From an uncultured Candidatus Saccharibacteria bacterium (GTDB taxonomy: Bacteria; Patescibacteriota; Saccharimonadia; Saccharimonadales; Saccharimonadaceae), in contig CAMZBA010000003.1 of the NCBI GenBank assembly GCA_947304395.1, forward strand, positions 1-64,000: 64,000 bases of DNA, read 5' to 3'. Shown in pieces: positions 1 to 8,085 of the stretch. The notes beneath the pieces were generated by a model that was not told the origin of the DNA, did not search any database, and worked only from the letters and a program-made list of their open reading frames with translations. The position numbers were made by a program, and so were the translations under genes. Numbering within the stretch: position 1 is the stretch's first letter; each line of letters starts with the position of its first letter.

Positions 1-17
1 CGGTAAACCTAAACAGA

Positions 18-41
18 ACCACTGGCCTAGCCAGTGGTTTT
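18..41 (+). terminator. Intrinsic terminator of an upstream gene
   Basis: A perfect 9-bp hairpin (18-26 with 30-38) is followed by a short T tract. It closes a plus-strand transcript entering from the left edge of the window. Confidence 0.7.
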
Positions 42-47
42 ACATCA

Positions 48-75
48 CAAAAAGCTCCTGGGCTAAGCCCAGGAG
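48..75 (-). terminator. Intrinsic terminator of the S-component gene
   Basis: A perfect 9-bp stem with a 3-nt loop, followed on the minus strand by a T run, lies just after the stop of the membrane protein at 111-665. Confidence 0.75.
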
Positions 76-110
76 TGTATTAGTTACAAAAGAAAGGCAA
101 AATGTCTTGA

Positions 111-665
111 CTAGGCTACCGGATTCCTGACATCGTGTTCCGGCCCATATCGAAGCTCCTTTGCGATCTTCTCCGTAGCTAAGCAGATTGGCAGGCTAGC
201 CACGATAACAAAGGCATCCGATATGAAGGATGTCGTGTTCTTGGCAATTCTTACTAAGATCGGCTGGCCAACGATTATGCTGTCAACCAGAGACTTGATA
301 ATCTCGATGCCAAAGAAAGTTGCAATAATTGCAGCCAATGCAATGAGCGCAACCTGCAAAGACTTATTTTTTAGCCTCTGAATTTTTTTGATTGTAACAC
401 CGAGAATTAAGCCAATGACGATATTTCCGAGAGCCCATCCTGGCATACCGTTGAATCCGAGACCACCGATGATGCAGTATAAGACTACGCCGAGCGATCC
501 GACGATAGCTCCTTCGTACCAAGCGAAGTTCCATATATAGATTGTCATTACGATGTATCCCAGGCATAAATAATAGTTCTCGAACACGGGAACTCTCAGG
601 CACATCGAGAGCGCAACGAAGAGTGCTATACCGAGCCCCATAAAAGTGACTGACCGCGTTTTCAT
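111..665 (-). CDS. ECF-type transporter S component-like membrane protein
   Basis: The 184-residue protein is very hydrophobic, with about five or six predicted membrane segments and a short basic loop near residue 95 (KKIQRLKNK). The size and alternation of hydrophobic stretches fit the substrate-binding S component of energy-coupling factor vitamin transporters, which must pair with an EcfA/EcfT module encoded elsewhere. The substrate cannot be told from sequence. The start is supported by an AGGTGGA ribosome binding site just upstream. The gene stands alone and has its own terminator. Another small integral membrane family is possible. Confidence 0.55.
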   Translation of the reverse strand: MKTRSVTFMGLGIALFVALSMCLRVPVFENYYLCLGYIVMTIYIWNFAWYEGAIVGSLGVVLYCIIGGLGFNGMPGWALGNIVIGLILGVTIKKIQRLKNKSLQVALIALAAIIATFFGIEIIKSLVDSIIVGQPILVRIAKNTTSFISDAFVIVASLPICLATEKIAKELRYGPEHDVRNPVA

Positions 666-844
666 AATTCCACCTACCTTTCCGATTGTTCATGTTCTAA
701 TCCTGACGTACCCATCTCCAAAATGCGCATTGGGGATTCGTATACTACTATAACATAAACTGAAAAAAAGAAAAGAGATGGCGATGAAATAGACATAAAA
801 ATCCCACAGTCTTAAAGAAGATTTAAGAATGCTATAATCATTGC

Positions 845-1576
845 ATGAAAGCGGTTATTACCACTAAAAAGGATTTATCTGCCACTTTTTTCGAAAAACA
901 TGAGTGGGATATATATCTTTATGATGAACTCTCTGGGCGTGGCGGTAATTATGATGTAGTTTACTTGCGCGACCCATTCAATGACCAAGAAATATCGCCC
1001 CATGCAAAAGAATATGTCGAAAACGCTCTAAAAACTTTTCATTTTTCAAAAAGCATAGATAATATAACCACATATGAACAGATGGAATCTTTTGAAGACA
1101 AATATCGCCAGTACATGCTTTATTCTGACTATATGCCGAACACGTTTTTGCCTTCGAATGGGACGTTTTGCAATGGTGAACATTTGGCTAAAAAACGCAT
1201 CTCGCAACGTGCAAAAGATATTTATTTTAATGAGGCGAATTTTGATGATAGTTATATCATCCAAGATTTAATGGATATTCAGGAAGAGTTGCGCGTCTAT
1301 GCTATTTTTGGTAATCCGGTCGAGCAGGCTACGATAAAAACTAGCAAATCGCCAGAGTCAAAAGTCAAAGTTGTTGGAAAACGCCAATTGACTGAAAAGG
1401 AGAAAGATATTTGCGGGAAAATCGCCACTCTCTCCGGGCTTGATTTTATCGGTATCGACCTCGCCGTATTAAAAAATGGCGAATTAAAATTGATTGAAGT
1501 AAATCGATCGCCACAATTCAAGCGATTCGTAGAAATGTATGGCGAATCGCCACTATCTGAAATTTTAAATATATAA
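845..1576 (+). CDS. ATP-grasp family protein (RimK-like)
   Basis: The 243-residue protein ends in an ATP-grasp-like metal-binding segment (FIGIDLAV, then LIEVNRSPQ around residues 205-225). This resembles RimK/ATP-grasp ligases that join a carboxylate to an amine using ATP. The N-terminal third is not recognisable and the substrate is unknown. A TATAAT box at 833-838 ends 6 nt before the ATG and there is no Shine-Dalgarno, so the transcript is probably leaderless; this fixes the start. Family assignment is fairly secure, substrate is not. Confidence 0.6.
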   Translation: MKAVITTKKDLSATFFEKHEWDIYLYDELSGRGGNYDVVYLRDPFNDQEISPHAKEYVENALKTFHFSKSIDNITTYEQMESFEDKYRQYMLYSDYMPNTFLPSNGTFCNGEHLAKKRISQRAKDIYFNEANFDDSYIIQDLMDIQEELRVYAIFGNPVEQATIKTSKSPESKVKVVGKRQLTEKEKDICGKIATLSGLDFIGIDLAVLKNGELKLIEVNRSPQFKRFVEMYGESPLSEILNI

Positions 1577-1650
1577 GACCGACGAATTCAGATCTTTATG
1601 GTGCATAAGCCGTGAAGGAGTGCGAGTTTATTGACAAAAATAAGCATATG

Positions 1651-1674
1651 TAAAATGCCCGCCTTACGGCGGGC
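1651..1674 (-). terminator. Terminator after the Cys-repeat gene
   Basis: GCCCGCC pairs with GGCGGGC around a 4-nt loop, followed on the minus strand by ATTTTA. It lies just past the stop of the gene at 1687-2070. Confidence 0.65.
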
Positions 1675-1686
1675 ACGATTGTGCAG

Positions 1687-2070
1687 TTATACCATCTCTC
1701 TATCCTGCTTCAGCCAGTGGATGAAGCCATCCTTATTTGTGCAGTAGTTTCTTGCTACACACATTCCGCACATTGGTCGTATTTCCTCGCAAAGGACGCG
1801 CGACAGCTCCTCCACGGGGCATGACTGCAGAAAGTCCATGTTTCGTATTGTGCCAGATATTTCTGATACGACGAATCCCGTATTGGTGTTCCTTACGCTG
1901 TACGCATGGATCTCTCTATCCTGCTCCAGCCAGTCAATAAAACCCTCGTGGTGCCGTTTGCAGTACTTTAGTGCTGGGCAATTGTAGTCGCAGTGCCACC
2001 CTATTTCTCTGCATAGAAAACCGACGAGCTGGTCCTTGCTGCATTCTTGGATGTATTTGATATTTGTCAA
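1687..2070 (-). CDS. Cysteine-rich protein with two tandem repeats
   Basis: The protein (about 127 residues) is two diverged copies of one module. Each has a Cys early in a helix, a C-x2/3-C-x5-YC cluster, then a GFIxWLxQDRE tail. The Cys spacing suggests metal binding. Small Cys-cluster proteins of this look occur in Firmicutes and phages, but I know no function. The start is a TTG, chosen because a very strong AGGAGGAGGTGG site sits 6 nt upstream; the reading frame is open further upstream but would run back through the promoter. A similar fragment occurs at 23022-23165. Confidence 0.6.
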   Translation of the reverse strand: MTNIKYIQECSKDQLVGFLCREIGWHCDYNCPALKYCKRHHEGFIDWLEQDREIHAYSVRNTNTGFVVSEISGTIRNMDFLQSCPVEELSRVLCEEIRPMCGMCVARNYCTNKDGFIHWLKQDREMV

Positions 2071-2127
2071 TTTGCTCCACCTCCTCCTGCACTGTATGTT
2101 CTTAGGTGAATGGATAGTAGTTAGGAT

Positions 2128-2156
2128 ATTATATCGTAAAACGACCAAATTGTCAA
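2128..2156 (-). promoter_or_regulatory. Consensus sigma-70 promoter for the Cys-repeat gene
   Basis: On the minus strand TTGACA (plus 2151-2156) and TATAAT (plus 2128-2133) are separated by 17 nt. Confidence 0.75.
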
Positions 2157-2304
2157 GTAGTCTACTATCTATTGGTTGTCTTCTTGTTTTTAGGCGTCAC
2201 TAGTCGATATATTCGTTGAAGCTCGTTTTTAGTATGGGTCTATTCTATAATAGAACTAATTTTTGCACGCAATTAACCAACCCCCCCATTAATTTAGCGC
2301 TATC

Positions 2305-2333
2305 TTGACAAACACATTAAATAATGGTATACT
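2305..2333 (+). promoter_or_regulatory. Promoter of the 2374 gene
   Basis: TTGACA at 2305-2310 and an extended TGG-TATACT at 2328-2333, with a 17-nt spacer. Between this and the preceding minus-strand promoter, 2157-2304 shows nothing else I can name. Confidence 0.75.
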
Positions 2334-2373
2334 CTTAGTATAAATGTGCTTTTGAGCAATGAGGGGGGGTACT

Positions 2374-2964
2374 ATGGACATTAAAATTGCGATAGCAAAC
2401 TATTTCGCCAGACAGTCGTTGCCCGCTTGGCAGAATAATCGAATCATCCGCATCCTTTGTCGAATGATTTATCGTGCAATAATGGAATGCGGAGCAAAGG
2501 ATTATCCGTACGCTCGACCGCAGTTTGCGCCTTGGGAAGAATCGGGCGCGCCTGAGTTCTATACGGCCGTAACGGATCTGCTGGGCTTCGTCATCAGGAG
2601 AAGCCCGAGCTATGTTGCATGGAAAGTTAAGCGTGCGACTGGCAAGCAGCTCAAGATGCCTGAACCAGGAGATCGTGAGCCGGGCGAAAATCGCTTCGAT
2701 GCTAGGCGTTGGGGAGAGATCCTCACCTATAATAACTGGGAGCCAGTATTGCCGCGCGACCTTTCGTTAACCAAGAGAGTCGTGGACCATATTTACATAA
2801 TTGGCGTCATCAAAGATGAAGGACAGTATGGCCAGGTCGTCTGGTTCGAAGGCGTAGCTAACGATGGTTGCTGGATCGTCTCGACATACAGCAATTTCCG
2901 CGAGGTACGCTATCCGATCAAGCCAGATGAGCCTGGTGTTGTCTGGTATTGCAAGCTCAGATGA
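2374..2964 (+). CDS. Hypothetical protein, solitary cassette
   Basis: I do not recognise this 196-residue protein. It is rich in Arg, Trp and Tyr, has no signal peptide or membrane segment, and its C-terminal third (residues about 130-195) looks like a compact beta fold with an HIYIIGVI strand reminiscent of CHAP/NlpC amidase cores. No catalytic Cys-His pair is evident, so I do not assign that function. The ATG at 2374 is preceded by a GAGGGGGG ribosome binding site. The gene has its own promoter and terminator and looks more GC-rich than the ABC exporter that follows. Confidence 0.5.
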   Translation: MDIKIAIANYFARQSLPAWQNNRIIRILCRMIYRAIMECGAKDYPYARPQFAPWEESGAPEFYTAVTDLLGFVIRRSPSYVAWKVKRATGKQLKMPEPGDREPGENRFDARRWGEILTYNNWEPVLPRDLSLTKRVVDHIYIIGVIKDEGQYGQVVWFEGVANDGCWIVSTYSNFREVRYPIKPDEPGVVWYCKLR

Positions 2965-2973
2965 ACATTAATC

Positions 2974-3005
2974 CCCTCCCCGCGATTTTGCGAGGAGGGT
3001 TTTTA
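2974..3005 (+). terminator. Terminator of the 2374 gene
   Basis: A C/G-rich stem (2974-2983 with 2990-2999) is followed by a T run. Confidence 0.7.
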
Positions 3006-3081
3006 TATAAATCATCATTACCCTTGCGCTCTGTCTGTCGGCTATATTAATGGCCGCGCCATGCTATAATGTAATGGATTT

Positions 3082-4833
3082 ATGAAGCAGTCGTTATTTA
3101 GAAAAATATACGGTATTTTAGATAAAAAACAGAAAATAAGTTTTTTATTAGTTTTGTTACTTCTTGGGTTGTCGGCGGTACTTAGCCAGATTACGCCGCT
3201 TGCTATCGGCTATCTTACGGATCAGGTTTTGGCTCAGGATGAGATAGTTTTCACGGCGGTCATCCCAATCCTGCTAGTTATTCTAGTAGTTACCGTCTCC
3301 AATGAAATTATAAAAGTAATCAGGCGGCTGATGGTTGAAGGCGTTGCTACAAAAGTGGAACTTAGAGCGAGAACAAAAGCATCCAGCGCCTTAATGACGG
3401 CTCCTCTATCTTATTTTCGTAAACATATGACCGGCAATATCCATGGACGTCTCAATCGCAGTATCGAGGGCGTCTCAAAGTTGGTAAAACTAGTATTCAT
3501 GGATTTTGCTCCCGCTATAGCTACTGGCGTCGCTGCGATTGTTGTAATCTTTTCGCAACTTCCACCGCTAATTGCGCTCCTTATTATTGCAGTTATACCA
3601 GTTGGTCTTTTCGTTGTTTGGAGGCAAATCAAAACTCAACGTGGCATACGTGTTGATTTGATGGAGCAGAAAGCCGAAATGGACGGAACCATGGTGGAAC
3701 TTCTTGGCGGCATCGAAACTATTCGTTCTTTGAATAGTGTAGATATGGAAGTATCACGTGTAGAAAACAAATCTAGCATGCTCCGTTCTAGAGAAATGAA
3801 GCACCATAAGTCCATGGCATTTTATGACTGCGCCAAGTTTATTAACGAGGCTGTTTTTACGGTTTTGGTTATTGCTATTTCTGTAGTGCTTGCCTCGAAT
3901 AACGTTATCGCCGTAGGTTCCATTTTGACCGTATATTTATGTTTCACCCAGTTGACCGCTCCGCTCCGCGAATTACACCGAATTTTAGACGAGCTATCTG
4001 AATGTAAAGTTCTCGCAGACGACTATTTCAAAATCGCAGAATTGCCAAAAGATTTTTCATACCAAACGAGCGATGAATACTATGACGAAATTATCAATAA
4101 CGATGTCTTGCTAAAACATGTTTCAATGGGCTACGACGAAGAGCCCGATAAAAAGATACTAAATGATATAAGTTTAGAAATCGACAAAGGAAAATTCATA
4201 GGCATAGTTGGGCCAAGTGGTTGCGGAAAATCAACTCTAATCAAGATAATTGACAAACTGGAACGAGCAAATGGAGAAATAAAAATTGGCGGCATCGATC
4301 TTACAAGGCTAAGTCGTGCGGAGATCGCAAAATCTATCGCCTTAGTTCCGCAAACTCCTTTCTTGGTGGCCGGAACTATCGCCGAAAATATCACTTACGG
4401 TTTAGAAGAAAAGATTTCCCCAGAGGCAATTTCAGAGGCCGCCAGGAGCGCAAACCTTGAAGATACGATTAATAATTTGCCAAAGAAATATGATTTTGTA
4501 ATTTCGGAAGGTGGCAGAAACTTGTCGGGCGGACAACGTCAGCGTATAGCGCTTGCTCGCATTTTCCTACGAAAACCGAAGATCCTAATTTTGGATGAGG
4601 CAACTTCCGCGCTGGATAATACATCTGAAAAACACGTACAAAAAGAAATCGAGAAGCTGAAAGAAGAATATAATACCACAATTATATCTATTGCACATAG
4701 GCTAACTACATTGCAAAATTGCGACGAAATCATTGTAATAGAGAAGGGGAAAATAGCTCAAAGGGGTACTTTCGACGAACTATCCGACACTCCCGGCATC
4801 TTTCAGGACATGAAGAATGGCATACTAAAATAA
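3082..4833 (+). CDS. ABC exporter, fused membrane and ATPase domains
   Basis: The 583-residue half-transporter has a six-helix type-1 exporter membrane domain (about 15-310) followed by the nucleotide-binding domain: Walker A GPSGCGKST near residue 380, Q-loop, signature LSGGQRQRIALAR near 485, Walker B LILDEATSALD and the H-loop AHRLTT. It should act as a homodimer, or with an unseen partner, exporting lipids, peptides or drugs; the substrate is unknown. TATAAT at 3065-3070 ends 11 nt before the ATG, leaving almost no leader. An earlier ATG at 3074 leads straight to a stop. A short relic of a related ATPase lies at 8670-8736. Confidence 0.85.
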   Translation: MKQSLFRKIYGILDKKQKISFLLVLLLLGLSAVLSQITPLAIGYLTDQVLAQDEIVFTAVIPILLVILVVTVSNEIIKVIRRLMVEGVATKVELRARTKASSALMTAPLSYFRKHMTGNIHGRLNRSIEGVSKLVKLVFMDFAPAIATGVAAIVVIFSQLPPLIALLIIAVIPVGLFVVWRQIKTQRGIRVDLMEQKAEMDGTMVELLGGIETIRSLNSVDMEVSRVENKSSMLRSREMKHHKSMAFYDCAKFINEAVFTVLVIAISVVLASNNVIAVGSILTVYLCFTQLTAPLRELHRILDELSECKVLADDYFKIAELPKDFSYQTSDEYYDEIINNDVLLKHVSMGYDEEPDKKILNDISLEIDKGKFIGIVGPSGCGKSTLIKIIDKLERANGEIKIGGIDLTRLSRAEIAKSIALVPQTPFLVAGTIAENITYGLEEKISPEAISEAARSANLEDTINNLPKKYDFVISEGGRNLSGGQRQRIALARIFLRKPKILILDEATSALDNTSEKHVQKEIEKLKEEYNTTIISIAHRLTTLQNCDEIIVIEKGKIAQRGTFDELSDTPGIFQDMKNGILK

Positions 4834-4843
4834 TACGTAAGTA

Positions 4844-4872
4844 TTGACAAAAATTACAACGTGTGCTATAAT
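4844..4872 (+). promoter_or_regulatory. Perfect promoter of the tandem RNA locus
   Basis: TTGACA (4844-4849), a 17-nt spacer and TATAAT (4867-4872). Transcription should begin near 4879, at the 5' end of the first RNA repeat. Confidence 0.85.
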
Positions 4873-4880
4873 TCAATTAT

Positions 4881-5172
4881 GTTCAAATGGCATCCCCAGT
4901 GCCAAATGGGCGCAACTTGAACAATTGCCACCGCATTGTCCTGCGATGGAACTACAATTGGGATAGTATATTAGTATATTTTAAATGTGTGGGACACCTT
5001 CAGTCTTAGCCGAAAAGGCTGGAGTGCATCCTGGGGCTTTCCGAAAGGAAGGAAACGACCACAGAAAGTGGTGTAAGTTAAAAAAAGGGGGGCGAGTAGG
5101 GGCTCCTATAAAGAAGACGGTTCCAAGGCAAATGGGAATCGGTCTCTTCACTCTACGCAGGTCCAATCCTGC
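4881..5172 (+). ncRNA. Structured non-coding RNA, tandem copy 1
   Basis: No convincing reading frame fits this stretch, but it folds into several hairpins. An outer GTTCAA/TTGAAC stem encloses TGGCA/TGCCA. A CAATTG/CAATTG stem encloses the 4928-4935/4942-4949 stem. Further hairpins are AGCC-gaaaa-GGCT, CTTTCC-gaaa-GGAAGG and ACCAC/GTGGT. A long GAAGAC/GTCTCTTC arm and a terminal T-arm-like hairpin (GCAGG, 6-nt loop, CCTGC, 5157-5172) follow. It does not match my memory of RNase P RNA, tmRNA, 6S or SRP RNA. A second copy follows after 16 nt. The family is unknown to me. Confidence 0.7.
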
Positions 5173-5188
5173 AATATGGCTCAACCGT

Positions 5189-5462
5189 GCTCAAATGGCA
5201 TCCCCAGTGCCAAATGGGCGCAACTTGAACAATTGCCATCGTATTGTCCTACGATGGAAACAACAATTGGGATAGTATAAATGTGTGGGACACCTTCAGT
5301 CTTAGCCGAAAAGGCTGGAGTGCATCCTGGGGCTTCCGAAAGGAAGGAAACGACCACGAAAGTGGTGAAATTAAAAAATGGGGCGTAGGGGCTCCTATAA
5401 AGAAGACGGTTTCAAGGCAAATGGGAATCGATCTCTTCACCCTACGCAGGTCTAAATCCTGC
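5189..5462 (+). ncRNA. Structured non-coding RNA, tandem copy 2
   Basis: This is a diverged repeat of the RNA at 4881-5172, with the same order of hairpins. The differences respect pairing. In the stem 5236-5243/5250-5257 a C-G pair of copy 1 becomes U-A, and a C-A mismatch becomes a U-A pair, giving a perfect 8-bp helix. The long closing helix is GCGTAGGG/CCCTACGC (5383-5390 with 5440-5447). The last hairpin has a 5-bp stem and 7-nt loop like a tRNA T arm. No separate promoter is visible, so both copies probably share one transcript. Confidence 0.7.
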
Positions 5463-5466
5463 AACC

Positions 5467-5497
5467 CCCCCGTAGAAGGCTACGGGGGTTTTCTTTT
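5467..5497 (+). terminator. Terminator of the tandem RNA transcript
   Basis: A CCCCCGTAG/CTACGGGGG hairpin (5467-5475 with 5480-5488) is followed by a long T-rich tract directly after RNA copy 2. Confidence 0.9.
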
Positions 5498-5548
5498 TTC
5501 CGAAAAAAAGACCAAAGTTTATGGGGCCACACAAATATCGCCAAGGCG

Positions 5549-6109
5549 CTAGAGCAGATACTTTGAATCCTCAATCTCGTCAAAATCCATCGTAAAATTG
5601 GCGCTGTTATATTTTAATATGTCTTCGTTTAATTCTTTATTATCCAACCTTACGATGAAGGAATTCTTATAATTTATATCTCTAAAATAATAACCCCCGT
5701 CATCGCTATCGATATCTGCCAGCAAGCCCGCTTGCGAATCCATGACGTATATTTTGCCATCAATGTTTAGTAGAATAAATTCATGCCCTCCAGAAGAGCC
5801 CTTCCAGTTCACGTGGCAATAAAACCTTTTCCCTTTCAAGACTTTCTGTTTTAATACATTTTCATTGCGAAAATGTATTTTTCTAGCATATTTGACTATG
5901 TTCGCATCCGTGAACTTAAAAATGACATCTCTGGGGGAATATACCGGCCTAGGTAGGATATCGATGCCTCTAAATTGGGCTTCGGTACACCATGTGCATA
6001 GTAGGCAGTTTTGGTTTCCGACTGGTTCTTTCTTATCTTTTTCAACTTTGTTGCTAATTCTTTTTATAATCGTTTGCGCAAATCGTTTAGTATTGGTGGT
6101 CTCTCTCAT
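5549..6109 (-). CDS. Papain-fold toxin-like protein (Tox-PL / glutamine deamidase type)
   Basis: The 186-residue protein carries the hallmarks of the papain-like toxin fold. There is an NC-x2-C segment with a following E and RG...RP (residues about 35-55), a GHEF histidine (about 110) and a DSQ motif (about 125). These would be catalytic Cys, His and Asp. Relatives in polymorphic toxins and effectors deamidate or cleave target proteins. Here the domain stands alone, with no visible signal peptide and no obvious immunity gene. The ATG at 6109 is preferred over the upstream one because AAGGGG lies 7 nt before it. The activity is inferred from motifs. Confidence 0.6.
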   Translation of the reverse strand: MRETTNTKRFAQTIIKRISNKVEKDKKEPVGNQNCLLCTWCTEAQFRGIDILPRPVYSPRDVIFKFTDANIVKYARKIHFRNENVLKQKVLKGKRFYCHVNWKGSSGGHEFILLNIDGKIYVMDSQAGLLADIDSDDGGYYFRDINYKNSFIVRLDNKELNEDILKYNSANFTMDFDEIEDSKYLL

Positions 6110-6255
6110 CGAATTGCCCCTTCTGGAAAATGCCAAATATTTTACTTTCCGACCTCTTCTTTCTATAGGCTTTTTGCTTTTATATCTACAGTCTAGAGGA
6201 CTACCTTTTTGTTTGCAATAATTTGTTGCGAAGGTGTTGAGTTATTACATTGTTA

Positions 6256-6284
6256 TTGACAAATAATGAATCTTGTGATATAAT
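6256..6284 (+). promoter_or_regulatory. Promoter of the lipoprotein gene
   Basis: TTGACA at 6256-6261, 17-nt spacer and extended TGA-TATAAT at 6279-6284. Confidence 0.8.
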
Positions 6285-6359
6285 CACCAAATAGATGGCT
6301 CTCCCCCTAGGTAGGGCGATTGTTTATAGTCATCAGATCTTTATTGTGGAGGTATTTCT

Positions 6360-6863
6360 ATGAGCAAAAAATTATTTGTCACAACGCTCCTGGTCGTCAT
6401 CCTTCTCCTCTCTGCGTGCTCGACTCGCAAAGCTAATGACAACGACGCAGATGTCGCGCAGTCCACTGAGAAGTACGAGTTCCTTGACGTACGTCTTGCC
6501 GAAGCCGACAGCAGCCACGTCATGTATGGAGTCTTCATTGATATCCATACACTGATCGGCAACAACGAAGTTGTCGTCACTGCTATCCAGCCCGTCAATA
6601 AGGGTGGCGTAGACTACGACGATTACGGCTTCCGTACGGCGTTCGCCCCTTCCGAGTTACTCGAGGATATGGGCATGGAAACGTACATTTCCGACGTCGA
6701 CGGGACAAGAAGCTGGAGAACGTTATCCGCAACTGAGCCTCGCTATTGGAAACTGACGATGGCAAACAGTGCTGATGGAGGCGGTTTTATTCGTCTCCCC
6801 GAGTTCATCCTGTCCGTAGAGGAGGTTAACGTGGACGACATCCCTGTGTGGGGCGGAGAGTAA
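6360..6863 (+). CDS. Predicted lipoprotein of unknown function
   Basis: The 167-residue protein begins with a classical lipoprotein signal (MSKK, hydrophobic stretch, lipobox LSAC with Cys at about residue 20), so it should be lipid-anchored on the outer face of the membrane. The mature part is acidic and I do not recognise a domain. GGAGGT lies 8 nt before the ATG. It is a single-gene cassette with a strong promoter and terminator, and its codon use looks more GC-rich than the neighbouring gene at 6950. Confidence 0.75.
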   Translation: MSKKLFVTTLLVVILLLSACSTRKANDNDADVAQSTEKYEFLDVRLAEADSSHVMYGVFIDIHTLIGNNEVVVTAIQPVNKGGVDYDDYGFRTAFAPSELLEDMGMETYISDVDGTRSWRTLSATEPRYWKLTMANSADGGGFIRLPEFILSVEEVNVDDIPVWGGE

Positions 6864-6880
6864 TACCGAGAAACTCCAAT

Positions 6881-6908
6881 GCCCGGTCAAACAACGACCG
6901 GGCTTTTT
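6881..6908 (+). terminator. Terminator of the lipoprotein gene
   Basis: A perfect GCCCGGTC/GACCGGGC hairpin is followed by five T residues. Confidence 0.85.
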
Positions 6909-6949
6909 CATGGGCTATAAATTATTCGATTAAATGATACGATTAAAGC

Positions 6950-8056
6950 ATGGAGCGGCTAAACGAACGTCATGAAGATATATCGCAATTACCAAATGAT
7001 AATGGCTGGTCAGACTTTCCGCCATTTCAAGGTAATAAGCCGGCCGAACAAAACAATTCAACGAGCGAAGCAACCAAAGACGCCCCAGATTATTTGTCAG
7101 ACATTGATTCGGCTCGTCGAAGAGAGATAATAGATACTTCTGCCGAGATGACGCGTGATATTCCCGGAGCAATGTTATTTGGCGGGAACGCGAACCGTAT
7201 TCTTTATGAAGCATATACTGGTAAAACTATGTTTGGCGTAGGTAAAAACGATGCTGATATTTATGTTCCGCAAGCTACATTTGACCAGCTTTTGATTGAG
7301 CAGCCTGCGGGCTACGAATTAGATCGCGAGCTAGACGAAAACGGAAAAGAAAAATGGATTCGTCCGCAAGAAGGGTGTCTTGTGCTGACGAATCTAGCTA
7401 CTGGCGACCACATCGATATACAGAGTGTTGACGATTCGCATAAATCAACTGAAGTGGAAATAGATGAAAAAATGGTTAGAGTTCAGTCTTTGACTGACCA
7501 AATTAACGATAAGATTCGGTTGATGTTTGAAACGGATGGCCTAAAGGGTATCCCTATAGACCCAATTCATAATCCGGATCCGATTAGTAAATATGGGGTT
7601 TATGCGCAATACATTTTAGAAATGGCAGACTCAGAACGAGGACAAGCGGAGCTTGCCAAGCACGCTGATGAATTGCCAGAAGATTGGCGAGAGACTATGG
7701 AGATAATGGCTAGCCAGGGTAAATACGGTAAACCTGTGAGCCAAGAGAAACGCGATTCATTCCAAGAAAAAATGGAAGCTTGGAAAAAAATCCAAGAAAC
7801 TATGAAGCAGATTCAAGAACAGATGATAAATGACCTAAAAGCTTACTATAAAACTATTCATGGCAAGGCATCAGGAGAGCACAGTGTAGAACTGCCCAGT
7901 TTAATGGATGGATTTGAAAGCATAGTAAATGAAGCATTGGGAGAATCGTCCGATTCGAACGATTTTATACAGAAAATTATCGACAGGATGTCCGATGGCG
8001 AAAAGAAAGTTATTAAGGATAGAATAAAAAGTCTTGCAATGAAAAGCGATACTTAG
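6950..8056 (+). CDS. Putative nucleotidyltransferase-fold protein
   Basis: Residues about 70-110 hold a GG...NDADIYV arrangement resembling the G-G/S and D-x-D core of nucleotidyltransferase-fold proteins. The C-terminal half (about 220-365) is mostly charged helices, with a Lys/Glu/Gln-rich likely coiled coil near 270-305. No partner gene is adjacent, so an AbiE-like toxin role cannot be argued. The start is supported by an extended -10 (TGA-TACGAT, 6938-6943) ending 6 nt before the ATG, without a Shine-Dalgarno, so it is probably leaderless. Confidence 0.4.
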   Translation: MERLNERHEDISQLPNDNGWSDFPPFQGNKPAEQNNSTSEATKDAPDYLSDIDSARRREIIDTSAEMTRDIPGAMLFGGNANRILYEAYTGKTMFGVGKNDADIYVPQATFDQLLIEQPAGYELDRELDENGKEKWIRPQEGCLVLTNLATGDHIDIQSVDDSHKSTEVEIDEKMVRVQSLTDQINDKIRLMFETDGLKGIPIDPIHNPDPISKYGVYAQYILEMADSERGQAELAKHADELPEDWRETMEIMASQGKYGKPVSQEKRDSFQEKMEAWKKIQETMKQIQEQMINDLKAYYKTIHGKASGEHSVELPSLMDGFESIVNEALGESSDSNDFIQKIIDRMSDGEKKVIKDRIKSLAMKSDT

Positions 8057-8085
8057 CTAAATTGTTTAGCATATAAAGAAGTCAG

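Noticed and set aside
4881-5462. RNase P RNA, tmRNA or CRISPR array as explanation for the tandem RNA
   Set aside because: The signature helices of RNase P and a tmRNA tag frame are missing, and the repeats are two long units rather than short repeats with spacers.
4981-5552. Short frames on both strands within the tandem RNA locus
   Set aside because: They are repeated only because the RNA is repeated, lack ribosome binding sites and ignore the hairpin structure that is conserved instead.
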